This document shows, one piece after another, positions 1 to 13,899 of a stretch of DNA of 64,000 bases. This DNA comes from Lysobacter silvisoli (GTDB lineage: Bacteria > Pseudomonadota > Gammaproteobacteria > Xanthomonadales > Xanthomonadaceae), in NCBI RefSeq assembly GCF_003382365.1, contig NZ_QTSU01000005.1, forward strand, positions 124,001 to 188,000, in the 5' to 3' direction. The notes under the pieces were generated by a model, which made no database searches, was not told the DNA's origin, and was given only the letters and a program-made list of their open reading frames with translations. The position numbers were made by a program, and so were the translations under genes. Position 1 is the first letter of the stretch; each line of letters starts with the position of its first letter.

Positions 1-3278
<3,278 letters not shown>

Positions 3279-3454
3279 GGCAGGGCGGGCGCGGCGGAAG
3301 GGGTGCCGCCGCGCCTGTTGCCAGGACCGGCCCTCGTCCGGGGCTCGGGCCCGGCCGGCCGGCGACCGAACGGCGGTCGCCGTACGACGCGCCCCGTTCA
3401 CAATCCAAGAAGGTTTGCCGTCCTAGGCTTAGGACAGTTCCCGCACGAGACGCC

Positions 3455-3802
3455 ATGATGGCCACCCGCTACTACCTCAGCCTTCCCGACGCCCAACGCG
3501 CACGCGGCAGCGAGCCCGCGTTGTCGTTCACCGCGGTCAGCGCCGAAGGCTTCGCCGAGCAACTGCAGGACGCGTTGCGCAGCGACCGCCTGTTCGAACG
3601 CTGGCGCGCGATGCAGCCCGACCCGGACGAGGTCGATGCCTCGCTGGGCGCGACCGATCCCGGGGCCACCGTGGACGGGCAGCAGGACGATCTGCATATC
3701 GATCTGGTGCTGACTTCGTCGATCCCGGGGACGGTGCTGAAGCACCGGATGCGCCTGCTGGCGGGCGCGGGGTGGGAGCTGCGGGACGTTACGGCGGCTT
3801 GA
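3455..3802 (+). CDS. Conserved small protein of unknown function (115 aa)
   Basis: A 115-residue soluble protein starting at ATG 3455 (a second in-frame ATG follows directly at 3458). The open frame extends further upstream, but the extra residues are low-complexity and arginine/proline rich, so I take the ATG pair as the start; GAGA lies a few bases before it. No signal peptide or membrane helix is visible. The middle is acidic, with an Asp-rich stretch around residues 50-80. I recognise it only as a type of uncharacterised protein seen in xanthomonads. It stands alone, between the amidohydrolase and a palindromic repeat. Confidence 0.6.
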   Translation: MMATRYYLSLPDAQRARGSEPALSFTAVSAEGFAEQLQDALRSDRLFERWRAMQPDPDEVDASLGATDPGATVDGQQDDLHIDLVLTSSIPGTVLKHRMRLLAGAGWELRDVTAA

Positions 3803-3809
3803 GGGCAAG

Positions 3810-3926
3810 GCAAATCCCCCCTAGCCCCCCTTTTTCAAAGGGGGGAACCGCAGCAAAGGGGGCGCACCCTGGTTTTCCCCTTGCTTGTCTTCCCCCTTTG
3901 AAAAAGGGGCACTGAGGGGGATTTGC
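3810..3926. repeat. Palindromic repeat element with 37-bp arms (AAATCCCCC family), copy 1
   Basis: The left arm (3810-3847) reads GCAAATCCCCC followed by a C-run, CTTTTTCAAAG and a G-run. The right arm (3890-3926) is its imperfect reverse complement. The whole can fold into one long hairpin, and each arm contains its own smaller hairpin. Related elements lie at 6667-6810 and, as a single arm, at 43265-43300. It may also stop transcription from either side. Confidence 0.75.
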
Positions 3927-3940
3927 TTTCGCGATGCCGG

Positions 3941-3977
3941 CAGCGAATCGCAGGTTCAAATCCTGCCCCCGCTACCA
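3941..3977 (+). pseudogene. Orphan 3' end of a tRNA, probably initiator tRNA-fMet
   Basis: Bases 3950-3966 form a perfect T-arm: five-base stem GCAGG/CCTGC with loop TTCAAAT. It is followed by CCCCGCT, discriminator A and an encoded CCA (3967-3977). No D-arm, anticodon arm or matching 5' acceptor strand lies upstream, where a palindromic repeat sits instead. The TTCAAAT loop and CCCCGC acceptor resemble bacterial initiator tRNA-fMet from memory. The preceding CGAATC could be the end of the anticodon stem with a small deletion. Such 3' fragments are commonly left by elements integrating at tRNA genes. Confidence 0.65.
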
Positions 3978-3984
3978 GCTTCGC

Positions 3985-4815
3985 CTACCCTCGCAACGCC
4001 GCCGCATGATGCGCCACATGCTCGCCGATGAAACTGGCGATGAAGTAGTAGCTGTGATCGTACCCGGCCCGCATCCGTAGCCGCAGCGGATGCCCCGCCG
4101 CCTCGCATGCGGCGCGCAGCCGCTCAGGCTGCAGCTGGCTGGCGAGAAACTCGTCGCCTTCGCCTTGATCGACCAGCAGGGGCAGCCGCTCGCTCGCGCC
4201 GGCGACCAACTCGCTGGCGTCCCATTCGCGCCATGCCGCGCGATCCTCGCCCAGATACGCAGCGAACGCCTTCTCGCCCCACGGCACGCGCGAGGGCGCG
4301 ACGATGGGCGCGAACGCCGACACGCTGCGGTAGCGCCCCGGGTTGCGCAGCGCCAGCACCAGCGCGCCGTGGCCGCCCATGGAATGGCCGCTGATGCCGC
4401 GCGCATCGGTCGCTGGGAACTGCGCTTCGATCAGGGCCGGCAGCTCCTGCGCCACGTAGTCGTGCATGCGGTAGTGCGCGGCCCAAGGCGCCTGGGTGGC
4501 GTTGAGGTAGAAGCCCGCACCCTGGCCCAGGTCGTAAGCCTGCGCATCGGCCACATCGGCGCCGCGCGGGCTGGTGTCCGGCGTGACCAGGATTAGCCCG
4601 TGCTCGGCGGCGTAACGCTGCGCGCCGGCCTTGGTGATGAAGTTCTGCTCGCTGCAGGTCAGGCCCGACAGCCAGTACAGCACCGGGCAGCGGCCCTGCT
4701 GCGCCTGCGGCGGCAGGTAGACGCCCAGGCGCATCGTGCAGTCCAGCACCGCCGATTCGTGCTGCCAGACGTCCTGGATGCCGCCGTGGCTGGCGTGGGA
4801 TTCGATTCGTTGCAT
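3985..4815 (-). CDS. fghA: S-formylglutathione hydrolase
   Basis: A 276-residue esterase-D family alpha/beta hydrolase that splits S-formylglutathione into formate and glutathione, the last step of glutathione-dependent formaldehyde oxidation. The nucleophile elbow GHSMGG puts Ser at residue 145; Asp221 and His254 (in YDHSYYF) complete the likely triad. The length matches the family (about 278). ATG 4815 is chosen because the conserved N-terminus begins there and it follows the upstream gene's stop by two bases. It is the last gene of the frmR-adhC-unknown-fghA operon. Confidence is high from family motifs and the partner adhC. Confidence 0.95.
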   Translation of the reverse strand: MQRIESHASHGGIQDVWQHESAVLDCTMRLGVYLPPQAQQGRCPVLYWLSGLTCSEQNFITKAGAQRYAAEHGLILVTPDTSPRGADVADAQAYDLGQGAGFYLNATQAPWAAHYRMHDYVAQELPALIEAQFPATDARGISGHSMGGHGALVLALRNPGRYRSVSAFAPIVAPSRVPWGEKAFAAYLGEDRAAWREWDASELVAGASERLPLLVDQGEGDEFLASQLQPERLRAACEAAGHPLRLRMRAGYDHSYYFIASFIGEHVAHHAAALRG

Positions 4816-4817
4816 GA

Positions 4818-5129
4818 TCAGGGTCGCAGCTTGGATCCGTTCGGATTGATCGCCAGTTCGTCCACGCGCTGCGGGTAGAACGGCTTTTTGTGTTCCATGT
4901 CGTAGTACAGCAGTCCGTGCAGGCCGACCACGTCGCGCTTGGGCACGCGGTGGCGCCACATGCGCTCGAAAACGGGTTTGAGCGCCTGGGGTGGATGCCG
5001 CTTCAGTACCTCATCGACAAAGGCGACATCCTGCCCGGGCGGGAACAGCAGATCGAAGTCTGCGTCCTCCACGGCGAATATGTCGTAGACGCAGTTGATG
5101 GCGTTGTCGACGACCTGAACGTTCTTCAT
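4818..5129 (-). CDS. Conserved protein of unknown function in the formaldehyde operon (103 aa)
   Basis: A 103-residue soluble protein between adhC and fghA. I chose ATG 5129; a GTG two codons upstream (5135) is the alternative. It has no signal peptide or membrane segment. Recognisable features are an acidic centre (DADFDLLFPPGQD), a basic RMWRHRVPKRD segment and an HKKPFYPQR tail. I recall similar short uncharacterised proteins in other bacteria but no assigned function. The spacing is tight (adhC stop eight bases before its ATG, its own stop two bases before fghA), so it is almost certainly co-transcribed with both enzymes. It may serve formaldehyde or glutathione metabolism; no catalytic motif is evident. 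Confidence 0.8.
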   Translation of the reverse strand: MKNVQVVDNAINCVYDIFAVEDADFDLLFPPGQDVAFVDEVLKRHPPQALKPVFERMWRHRVPKRDVVGLHGLLYYDMEHKKPFYPQRVDELAINPNGSKLRP

Positions 5130-5136
5130 CGCCACG

Positions 5137-6810
<1,674 letters not shown>

Positions 6811-6820
6811 TCTTACCGCC

Positions 6821-9559
6821 CTACCCCGTGTTCTGCACGCCTGCCGCAATGCCATTGACCGTCGCCACCAACGCCTGCTGCAGCGCATCGTCCGGCCGCC
6901 CCGCCGCGCGCCAGCGCGCCAGCAGATCCACCTGCAACAAACTGATCGGATCGACGTAGGGATTGCGCAGGCGGATCGACTGGCGCAGGCGGTGGTCGCC
7001 GGCCAGCAGTTCGCTACTGCCCTTGATCGCCAGCACCGCCTCGCGCGTGCGCTGGAACTCGGCGGCGATGCCGGGGTGGAAGCGCGCGTGCAGGTCGCCC
7101 TCGGGCAGGCCGGCGGCGAGCAAGGAGTAGCGTTCGAAGATGGCCGGGTCGGACTTGGCCAACACCATCTCCAGGTCGTCGATCAGGGTGTTGAAGAACG
7201 GCCAGTCGCGCGCCATCTCGGCCAACGCCTCGCGGCCGTGGCGCTGCAGTGCGCGCTCCAGCGCGGTGCCCACGCCGTACCAGGCGGTGAGCCCGGCGCG
7301 GTTCTGCGACCAGGCGAACACCCAGGGGATCGCGCGCAGCGAGCCGATGTCGCCGCTGCCGGCGCGCTTGGCCGGACGCGAGCCGATGCGCAGCCGCTCG
7401 ATCACATCGATGGGCGTGGCGGCGCGGAAGTAGACCGGGAACGACGCGTCCTCGTGCACCAGCGCGCGGTAGTGCGCGCGTGCATCGGCCGACAGCTCCG
7501 AGGCGATCTCGCGCCAGGCCGCCTCGCGCGGTTCCGGCGGGCGCGGCCGCAAGGTGGCGCGCAGCACCGCGCCGGCGGTCTGCTCCAGGTTGCGCAACGC
7601 GATCGCGCGGATACCGTACTTGCGGTGGATGACCTCGCCCTGCTCGGTCAAACGCAGGAAGCCGTCGACCGACCCGCGCGGCGCGGCGATCACCGCGCGC
7701 TCGGTCTTGCCGCCGCCGCGGCTGATCGAACCGCCGCGGCCGTGGAAGAAGGCGATGCGCACGCCGCTGTCGGCGGCCAGCGCGGTCAGCGCCACCTGCG
7801 TCTGCTGCAACGCCCAGCGCGAGGCCAGCATGCCGCCGTCCTTGGCACTGTCGGAGTAACCCAGCATCACCACCTGACGGCCGCCGCGCGCGTCCAGATG
7901 GGCGCGGTAGACGGGGTCGGCGAACAAGGCGCGCAAGGTGTCGGCGGCGGCGTCGAGGTCGTCCACGGTTTCGAACAGCGGCGCCACGTCCAGCGGCACG
8001 CGGCCGTGGGCGTCGGCGCAACCGGCCGCGCGCGCCAGCGCGAGCACTACCAGCGCATCGGCGGCGCTGCGGCTCATGCTGACGATGTAGGGGCCGAAGG
8101 CGCGTTCGCCGTAGCGCGGGCGCAGGCGCGCCACCGCGCGGAACACGTCCAGGCTGGGCTTGGCCGCGCCGTTGCCGTCGGTCTTCACCGGCGCGCTGCC
8201 ATCGAGCAGCGCGTGCAGGCGGCGCGCGCGCTCGTCGGCGGAGCGGCGCTCCCAGTCGGCGTCGCCGAGCAGGGCGGCGAGTGCGGCGTCGTGCGTGGCC
8301 GAGTCCTGGCGCAGGTCCAGGCTCGCCAGTTGGAAGCCGAAGCATTCCGCGCGCCGACGCAGACGCCGCACCGCGAAGCCGCCGGCGTGACCGCCCTGGT
8401 TCGCGGCCAGGCTGCGCTCGATCGCGTCGATGTCGGCGATGAATTCAACCACGTCTCCGTAGCCGTGCACGCTCTCGTCGGCGGTGGCCTGCAGGCGCGC
8501 CGACATCAGGCTGAGCAGGTTGCGGTAAGGCATGTCGGCGTGGCGCGGCTTGAGCGCGGCGGCGGCCTTGGGCAGCTGGTAGCGGTAGTCCTCTACCCGC
8601 GCCAGCACCGCTTCGTCCACGTTCACGCGCGTGATCGACTGGCTCAGCAGTTCGCCCAGCGCGTCCAGGTCGCGGCGATAGGCGCGCAGCACCAGCGCGC
8701 GTTGCCCCGCCAGCGTGGCGGCGATGGTGTCGGCGCCCACGTTGGGGTTGCCGTCCATGTCGCCGCCGACCCAGGTGCCGAAGCCCAGCACTTCGGGCAG
8801 CGCGGGCGCGTCGCCATAGGCTTCGCGCAGCGCTTCCTCGAACATTTCGTAGAATACCGGTAGCACGCGGTAGAGCACGTCGGACAGGTAGAAGCCCACG
8901 TGCTCGAATTCGTCGGCCACGCTGGGCTTGGCCGCGGGCGCCTCGGCGGTCTGCCAGCTCGCGGTCAGGGCCAGGCGGATGCGTTCGCGGTCGGCGCGGC
9001 GCTCGGGCGGGGTGCGGCCGCGGTCGATGTCGGCGACCAGGCAGCCGACGATCTGGCGCTCCTTCTCCAGCAAGGCGCGGCGCACGGCCTCGGTGGGGTG
9101 GGCGGTGAACACCGGTTCGATGCGCAGGCGCGGCAGCAGTTGGGCCAGTTCGTCGGCACCCACGCCTTCGTGGGCGAGCGTGAGCAGCACGTCGCGCAGG
9201 CCGCCGGGCTGGGCGCCGGCGCCGCTGCGCTCGTAATCGCGGCGGCGGCGGATGCGGTGCACGCGCTCGGCCAGATTGACCGCCTGGAAGTAGGTCGCGA
9301 ACGCGCGCACGAGGTCGGCGGCCTGATCCAGGTCGATGTCGGCCAGGGCGTCGGCGAGCGCGGCGATGGGACGGTCGGATTCGCGCCGGCGGATCGCGGC
9401 GCGGCGCAGGCGCTCGACCGCGTCCAGGAACGCCGGACCGCGCTGCTCGGCCAGGATCTCACCGACCAGCGCGCCCAGGGTTTTCACGTCTTCGCGCAGC
9501 AGGGCGTCGGTGGGCGCGAAGTCGATCGCACGCAAGGGTTCGTCGCTGGAGTCGTTCAT
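6821..9559 (-). CDS. ppc: Phosphoenolpyruvate carboxylase
   Basis: A cytosolic enzyme of about 912 residues that adds bicarbonate to phosphoenolpyruvate to give oxaloacetate and refill the TCA cycle. The catalytic VFTAHPTE motif puts His at residue 154; the loop FHGRGGSI, the MLGYSDS(A)KDGG segment and the C-terminal QNTG tail are intact. Length and sequence match Xanthomonas-type PEP carboxylases. Two ATGs are close (9568 and 9559); the second gives a family-like N-terminus, and neither has a strong Shine-Dalgarno. It stands alone, divergent from the TPR membrane protein. Confidence 0.96.
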   Translation of the reverse strand: MNDSSDEPLRAIDFAPTDALLREDVKTLGALVGEILAEQRGPAFLDAVERLRRAAIRRRESDRPIAALADALADIDLDQAADLVRAFATYFQAVNLAERVHRIRRRRDYERSGAGAQPGGLRDVLLTLAHEGVGADELAQLLPRLRIEPVFTAHPTEAVRRALLEKERQIVGCLVADIDRGRTPPERRADRERIRLALTASWQTAEAPAAKPSVADEFEHVGFYLSDVLYRVLPVFYEMFEEALREAYGDAPALPEVLGFGTWVGGDMDGNPNVGADTIAATLAGQRALVLRAYRRDLDALGELLSQSITRVNVDEAVLARVEDYRYQLPKAAAALKPRHADMPYRNLLSLMSARLQATADESVHGYGDVVEFIADIDAIERSLAANQGGHAGGFAVRRLRRRAECFGFQLASLDLRQDSATHDAALAALLGDADWERRSADERARRLHALLDGSAPVKTDGNGAAKPSLDVFRAVARLRPRYGERAFGPYIVSMSRSAADALVVLALARAAGCADAHGRVPLDVAPLFETVDDLDAAADTLRALFADPVYRAHLDARGGRQVVMLGYSDSAKDGGMLASRWALQQTQVALTALAADSGVRIAFFHGRGGSISRGGGKTERAVIAAPRGSVDGFLRLTEQGEVIHRKYGIRAIALRNLEQTAGAVLRATLRPRPPEPREAAWREIASELSADARAHYRALVHEDASFPVYFRAATPIDVIERLRIGSRPAKRAGSGDIGSLRAIPWVFAWSQNRAGLTAWYGVGTALERALQRHGREALAEMARDWPFFNTLIDDLEMVLAKSDPAIFERYSLLAAGLPEGDLHARFHPGIAAEFQRTREAVLAIKGSSELLAGDHRLRQSIRLRNPYVDPISLLQVDLLARWRAAGRPDDALQQALVATVNGIAAGVQNTG

Positions 9560-9737
9560 GACGTTCATCCGGCTAGCTATAGCAGCAACTTGTGCGTTGC
9601 AGCAAATCCGGAGCACGGATTTGGTTGCATTCGTAACAAAATCCGCCACACATTCGATGCGCCGAGACGAGCTAGCCAGCGCAACGCCGGCAGCCGACAC
9701 TAGCGATCTGCGCGAATCGCGCCAAGGGGAAAACCGT

Positions 9738-10505
9738 ATGCCGTTTTTGGGTTTGGGCGCCCACGTCCTGGTGGCGCTGTTCTTCGCCGTCCACGCCGTG
9801 CGCAGCGGGCAGGAGCGCTACTGGCTCGGGATCCTCTTCATGTTCCCTCTGCTGGGCAGCGTGATCTACGCGCTGACCATCTGGCTGCCGGAGATGCGCT
9901 ACACCCGCCAGGGCCGCGCCCTGGTCGGCGGGGTCAAGCGCGCGCTGGATCCCAGCCGCGAACTGCGCGAGGCGCAGGAGGCCTTCGCCGACGCCGCCAC
10001 CACCGACCGCCGCCTGCGCCTGGCCGATGCGCTGCTGATCAGCGGCCGAGCGTCGGAGGCGGCCACTCACTACGAATCCGCGCTCAAGGGCATCCATGCC
10101 GACGACGCCGACATCCAGGTCAAGCTGGCGCAGGCGCTGCTGGAATGCGGCCATGCGCCGCGCGCGCGCGAACTGCTCGACGATCTGATCAAGCGCAAGC
10201 CCGACTACCGTTCGCCCGAGGGTCATCTGACCTATGCGCGCGCGGTCGCAGCCGAAGGCGACCGCGCCAAGGCGCGCGAGGAGTTCGACGCGCTGGTGGG
10301 CTACAGCAGCGGCTTCGAGGCCCACGCCTACTATGCGCAGGCGCTGGCGGATTGGGACGAACGCGAACGCGCGAGCGAGTTGTGCGCGAGCGCGCTGGCC
10401 AAGGCCAAGCGCCTGCCGGCGTATGCGCGGCGGATGAACAAGCCGGCGCTGGATCGGATCGGGCAGCTGGCCAAGCGGTTGGCGGCGGGCGAGGCTGGGC
10501 GGTGA
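9738..10505 (+). CDS. Membrane-anchored tetratricopeptide-repeat protein
   Basis: A 255-residue protein with two N-terminal hydrophobic segments (roughly residues 6-20 and 28-50), then a soluble helical part. In that part, alternating Ala/Leu helices (around 85-235) read as tetratricopeptide repeats. ATG 9738 is preceded by AAGGGG at suitable spacing; the frame is open further upstream but runs back into the divergent ppc gene. A role as an inner-membrane scaffold is plausible; the exact function is unknown. No operon partner follows, only repeats. Confidence 0.75.
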   Translation: MPFLGLGAHVLVALFFAVHAVRSGQERYWLGILFMFPLLGSVIYALTIWLPEMRYTRQGRALVGGVKRALDPSRELREAQEAFADAATTDRRLRLADALLISGRASEAATHYESALKGIHADDADIQVKLAQALLECGHAPRARELLDDLIKRKPDYRSPEGHLTYARAVAAEGDRAKAREEFDALVGYSSGFEAHAYYAQALADWDERERASELCASALAKAKRLPAYARRMNKPALDRIGQLAKRLAAGEAGR

Positions 10506-10551
10506 TGTTTGGTCGGGAGCGAGGTTCACGCACGCCCGCACCGCCTCGATA

Positions 10552-10749
10552 CGTCATCCCCGCCAAGGCGGGGATCCAGGGACTTTAGAGTCATGCCTGG
10601 ATGAAGCCCTGGGTTCCCGCGTTCGCGGGAACGACGGTGGGCGGGTTCGCAGCGAACTCCGAGCCGTCATCCCCGCGAAGGCGGGGATCCAGGGACTTCA
10701 GAGTCATGCCTGGATGAAGCGCTGGATCCCCGCGTACGCGGGGATGACG
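10552..10749. repeat. Two 85-bp direct copies of a CGTCATCCCCGC REP-like palindrome
   Basis: Units at 10552-10636 and 10665-10749 are nearly identical and separated by 28 bases. Each opens with CGTCATCCCCGC and closes with the reverse complement (CGCGGGGATGACG or a one-base variant). A shared core GGATCCAGGGACTT...CATGCCTGGATGAAG lies between, so each unit is itself a hairpin. Shorter relatives are at 47557-47646 and 50712-50739. The pair occupies the gap between the TPR gene and gshA. Confidence 0.85.
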
Positions 10750-10788
10750 AGCAAAAGAAGTGACGCGGCCGCCAGCGAGCGAGGCCGC

Positions 10789-12168
10789 TCAGTAAGCAAA
10801 CTCTTTGAACACCGGATCCACGCTGCCCCCCCAGGCGCCGTGGAACAGCTCCAGCTTGCGCTCGGCCGGCGTCTGGCCGCGGTCGGCGAACTCCAGCAGC
10901 GGTTCCAGGTAGATCGACTCGTCGGCGCCGTTGTGGTTGAGCTGGCCGCGCCGCTTCAGGCCGTGCGCGGAAATCTCCAGCGCGCGCTTGGCCAGGTCGA
11001 GCACGGTGCCGTCGCGGAACGGCAGCTTGAGCGCGTGCTTGGGCACGCCGTCGCGCAGCGCGTGGCGCTCTTCGGGGGTGAAATCCAGGACCAGGTCCCA
11101 GGCCGCGTCCAGCGCGCTGCTGTCGTACAGCAGGCCGACCCAGAACGCCGACAGGGCGCAGATGCGGTTCCAGGGGCCGGAGTCGGCGCCGCGCATTTCC
11201 AGGTACTTTTTCAGCCGCACTTCCGGAAACGCAGTGGTGGTGTGGTCGGCCCAGTCCTTCAGCGTGGGGCGCTGGTCCGGGTACGCCGGCAGCTTGGCGT
11301 CCAGGAAGTCGCGGAACGACTGCCCGGCGGCGTCGATGTACTGGCCGTCGCGGTAGACGAAGTACATGGGCACGTCGAGCAGATAGTCGACATAACGCTC
11401 GTAGCCGAAACCGTCCTCGAACACGAAGTCGAGCAGGCCGGTGCGGTCGCGGTCGGTGTCGGTCCAGATGTGCGACCGGTAGGACAGGTAGCCGTTGGGC
11501 TTGCCCTCGGTGAAGGGCGAGTCGGCGAACAGCGCGGTGGCGATGGGCTGCAGCGCCAGCGACACGCGGAACTTCTTCACCATGTCCACTTCGTTGCGCA
11601 CGTCCAGATTGACCTGCACGGTGCTGGTGCGGGTCATCATGTCCAGGCCCAGGCTGCCGACCTTGGGCATGTACTCGCGCATGATCTTGTAGCGGCCCTT
11701 GGGCATCCACGGCATTTCGTCGCGGCGCCACTTGGGCTGGAAGCCCATGCCCAAAAAGCCCAGGCCCATGGGTTCGGCCACGGTGCGCACTTCGCGCAGG
11801 TGGGTGGCCGCTTCCACGCAGGTCTCGTGCAGCGTCGCCAGCGGCGCGCCCGACAGTTCCAGCTGCCCCGCCGGTTCCAGCGATACCGAGGCCTGGTCGC
11901 GGCTGAGCGCGATCACCCGGCCGTGTTCTTCCACCGGCGTCCAGCCGAACTGGGTCAGGCCTTTGAGCAGGGCTTCGATGCCGCGCTCGCCGTCGAAGGC
12001 GGGCGGGCGCAGGTCGTCGGTGCGGAAGCCGAACTTCTCGTGCTCGGTGCCGATCTTCCAGTCGCTGTCGGGACGCGCGCCGGAGACGAGGTACTCGATC
12101 AGCGCGGCGCGACCGCCGCTGGCCATCGGCGGAATGGGGACATCCTTGACCTGGCTGGGACCGGACAC
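10789..12168 (-). CDS. gshA: Glutamate-cysteine ligase, plant/proteobacterial type
   Basis: A ligase of about 459 residues for the first step of glutathione synthesis, joining glutamate and cysteine with ATP. It belongs to the GCS2 family found in plants and xanthomonads, not the E. coli type. Diagnostic segments are [12 protein letters not shown] near the N-terminus, [12 protein letters not shown] in the middle and [11 protein letters not shown] chose GTG 12168 because GAGAG sits six bases before it; GTG 12174 is also in frame but leaves no spacing. Glutathione made here would feed the adhC/fghA pathway nearby. It is monocistronic, divergent from the peptide-binding protein gene. Confidence 0.93.
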   Translation of the reverse strand: MSGPSQVKDVPIPPMASGGRAALIEYLVSGARPDSDWKIGTEHEKFGFRTDDLRPPAFDGERGIEALLKGLTQFGWTPVEEHGRVIALSRDQASVSLEPAGQLELSGAPLATLHETCVEAATHLREVRTVAEPMGLGFLGMGFQPKWRRDEMPWMPKGRYKIMREYMPKVGSLGLDMMTRTSTVQVNLDVRNEVDMVKKFRVSLALQPIATALFADSPFTEGKPNGYLSYRSHIWTDTDRDRTGLLDFVFEDGFGYERYVDYLLDVPMYFVYRDGQYIDAAGQSFRDFLDAKLPAYPDQRPTLKDWADHTTTAFPEVRLKKYLEMRGADSGPWNRICALSAFWVGLLYDSSALDAAWDLVLDFTPEERHALRDGVPKHALKLPFRDGTVLDLAKRALEISAHGLKRRGQLNHNGADESIYLEPLLEFADRGQTPAERKLELFHGAWGGSVDPVFKEFAY

Positions 12169-12303
12169 GCGCACCTCTCATAGAGCCGCGGCGGGGCGGG
12201 ATGCCCAGCTCGCACGCCGGCCGCGTCCTGGAACGCCCCCGGTTGCCGGCGATATGCGGGCGCTCGCCTACAATCACCAGACCCCGGCAGTGTAGCCCTC
12301 GCC

Positions 12304-13899
12304 TTGGCCCGAACAACGTCCGTCCTGCAACGCTATGGTTCGGCCCTGCTACTGGCGCTGCTGCCGTGGGCCGTGCCTGCGCGCACGCTGGAGCGCGGCA
12401 ACGGCCCCGAGCCCAGCACCCTGGACGCGCACCGCTGCCAGGAGGTGGCCTGCGGCAACGTGCTGCGCGACCTGTACGAAGGCCTGGTCACCGAAGACGC
12501 GCACGGCCGCCTGATTCCGGGCATGGCCCAGCGCTGGACGCTGTCGCCCGACGGCCGCACCTGGACCTTCCACCTGCGCGACGGCCTGCGCTGGAGCAAC
12601 GGCGAAGCCCTGGATGCGCCGCAGATCGTGGCCAGTTTCCGCCGCGCGTTCGCGCCGGCCACCGCGGCGCCGTTCGGCGAACTGTTCGATGCGCTGCTCA
12701 ACGCGCAAGCGGTGCAGGCCGGCAAACTGCCGCTCACCGCGCTGGGCGTGTCCGCGCCGGATGCGCGCACCGTGGTGTTCCGCCTGCAGCGCAGCGCCTC
12801 GCTGCCGGCGCTGCTGACCCTGCCGATCGCGTTCCCGGTGTACCTGCCGGCGGTGCAGCGCTACGGCGCCCAGCACACCCGGCCGGGGCGGCTGGTGTCC
12901 AACGGGGCGTACCGATTGGCCGCGTGGACGCCGCAGGCGAATCTGCTGGTGGAGAAGAACCCGCGCTTCCATGACGCCAGCGGAGTCGCGATCGCGCAGG
13001 TGCGCTTCCACGTCACCGAAGATGCCGCGGCCGAACTGCAGCGTTACGCCGCCGGCGATCTGGACCTGACCGAAGTGGTGCCGCCGCAGCCGCTGACCGC
13101 GCTGCGCGCGCGCTTCGGCACGCAACTGCGCCTGTCGCCCTACCTGGGCGCGTTCTGGCTGGGCATGAACCTGGAACGCGAGCCGCTGCGCGATACGCCG
13201 CAGCTGCGCCGCGCGCTGGCGCTGGCGATCGACCGCGACCTGCTCGCGCGCCACGTCACCGGCCTGGGCGAAACCCCGGCCTACGGCATCGTGCCGCCAG
13301 GCATCGAAGGCTATACGCCCGCGGCCACGCCGTGGTCCAAGGCCACGCAGGCGCAACGCGAGGCGCAGGCGCGCGCGCTGTACCGCGCCGCGGGTTATTC
13401 GAGCGAGCGCCCGCTGGTGATCGAGCTGCGCTACAACACCTCCACTCCGCATAGGCGTCTGGCGCTGGCGGTGGCGGCGATGTGGCGGCAGACCCTGGGC
13501 GTGCAGGTGCGCCTGCGCAACGAGGAATGGAAGGTGTTCGTGCAGAACCGCCGCCAGCGCGCGATCACCCAGGTGTTCCGCGGCGGCTGGATCGGCGACG
13601 TGCCCGACGCGCGCAACTTCCTGGCCGCGTTCGGCAGCGACGGTCCGTTGAACTGGACCGGCTACGACGACGCAGGCTTCCGCCAGCGCCTGGCGCGCGC
13701 CGATGCGGCGGCCACCGAGGCCGCGCGCAACGCCTGGCTGCATGCGGCGGAGACGCGGCTGTTGAATGCCGATGCGGTGATCCCGCTCTACTACTACACC
13801 TCCAAGCACCTGGTCAGCGACGAGCTGCGCGGCTACGAAGCCAACGCGCTGGACCGCCACGCCAGCCGCTGGCTGTCGTTCGGCGAGGGCGCGCGATGA
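12304..13899 (+). CDS. Peptide ABC transporter substrate-binding protein (OppA/DppA family)
   Basis: A 531-residue periplasmic binding protein of SBP family 5 with an N-terminal signal peptide ending near residue 26 (PARTLERG). It has the family's early motif LDPH-like STLDAHRC, then LYEGLV and GMAQRWTLSPDGRTWTFHLR. The only in-frame start before the signal peptide is TTG 12304, a rare start. A TACAAT box lies at 12269-12274. The permease gene follows with an ATGA overlap. It probably binds oligopeptides or dipeptides; the ligand cannot be read from sequence. Confidence 0.88.
   Translation: MARTTSVLQRYGSALLLALLPWAVPARTLERGNGPEPSTLDAHRCQEVACGNVLRDLYEGLVTEDAHGRLIPGMAQRWTLSPDGRTWTFHLRDGLRWSNGEALDAPQIVASFRRAFAPATAAPFGELFDALLNAQAVQAGKLPLTALGVSAPDARTVVFRLQRSASLPALLTLPIAFPVYLPAVQRYGAQHTRPGRLVSNGAYRLAAWTPQANLLVEKNPRFHDASGVAIAQVRFHVTEDAAAELQRYAAGDLDLTEVVPPQPLTALRARFGTQLRLSPYLGAFWLGMNLEREPLRDTPQLRRALALAIDRDLLARHVTGLGETPAYGIVPPGIEGYTPAATPWSKATQAQREAQARALYRAAGYSSERPLVIELRYNTSTPHRRLALAVAAMWRQTLGVQVRLRNEEWKVFVQNRRQRAITQVFRGGWIGDVPDARNFLAAFGSDGPLNWTGYDDAGFRQRLARADAAATEAARNAWLHAAETRLLNADAVIPLYYYTSKHLVSDELRGYEANALDRHASRWLSFGEGAR

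Noticed and set aside
3900-3977. Complete tRNA gene
   Set aside because: Only the T-arm and acceptor 3' strand exist. No anticodon or D arm can be drawn from the upstream bases.
6992-8863. Long plus-strand open frame opposite ppc
   Set aside because: It is a GC-rich antisense frame with no recognisable domain; ppc on the other strand is fully conserved across the same bases.
10552-10749. Possible CRISPR array
   Set aside because: Only two units, each a long palindrome with a 28-base gap; no third repeat and no cas gene in the window.
12169-12174. GTG 12174 as start of gshA
   Set aside because: GAGAG touches this codon with no spacing, whereas GTG 12168 has proper spacing; the difference is two residues only.
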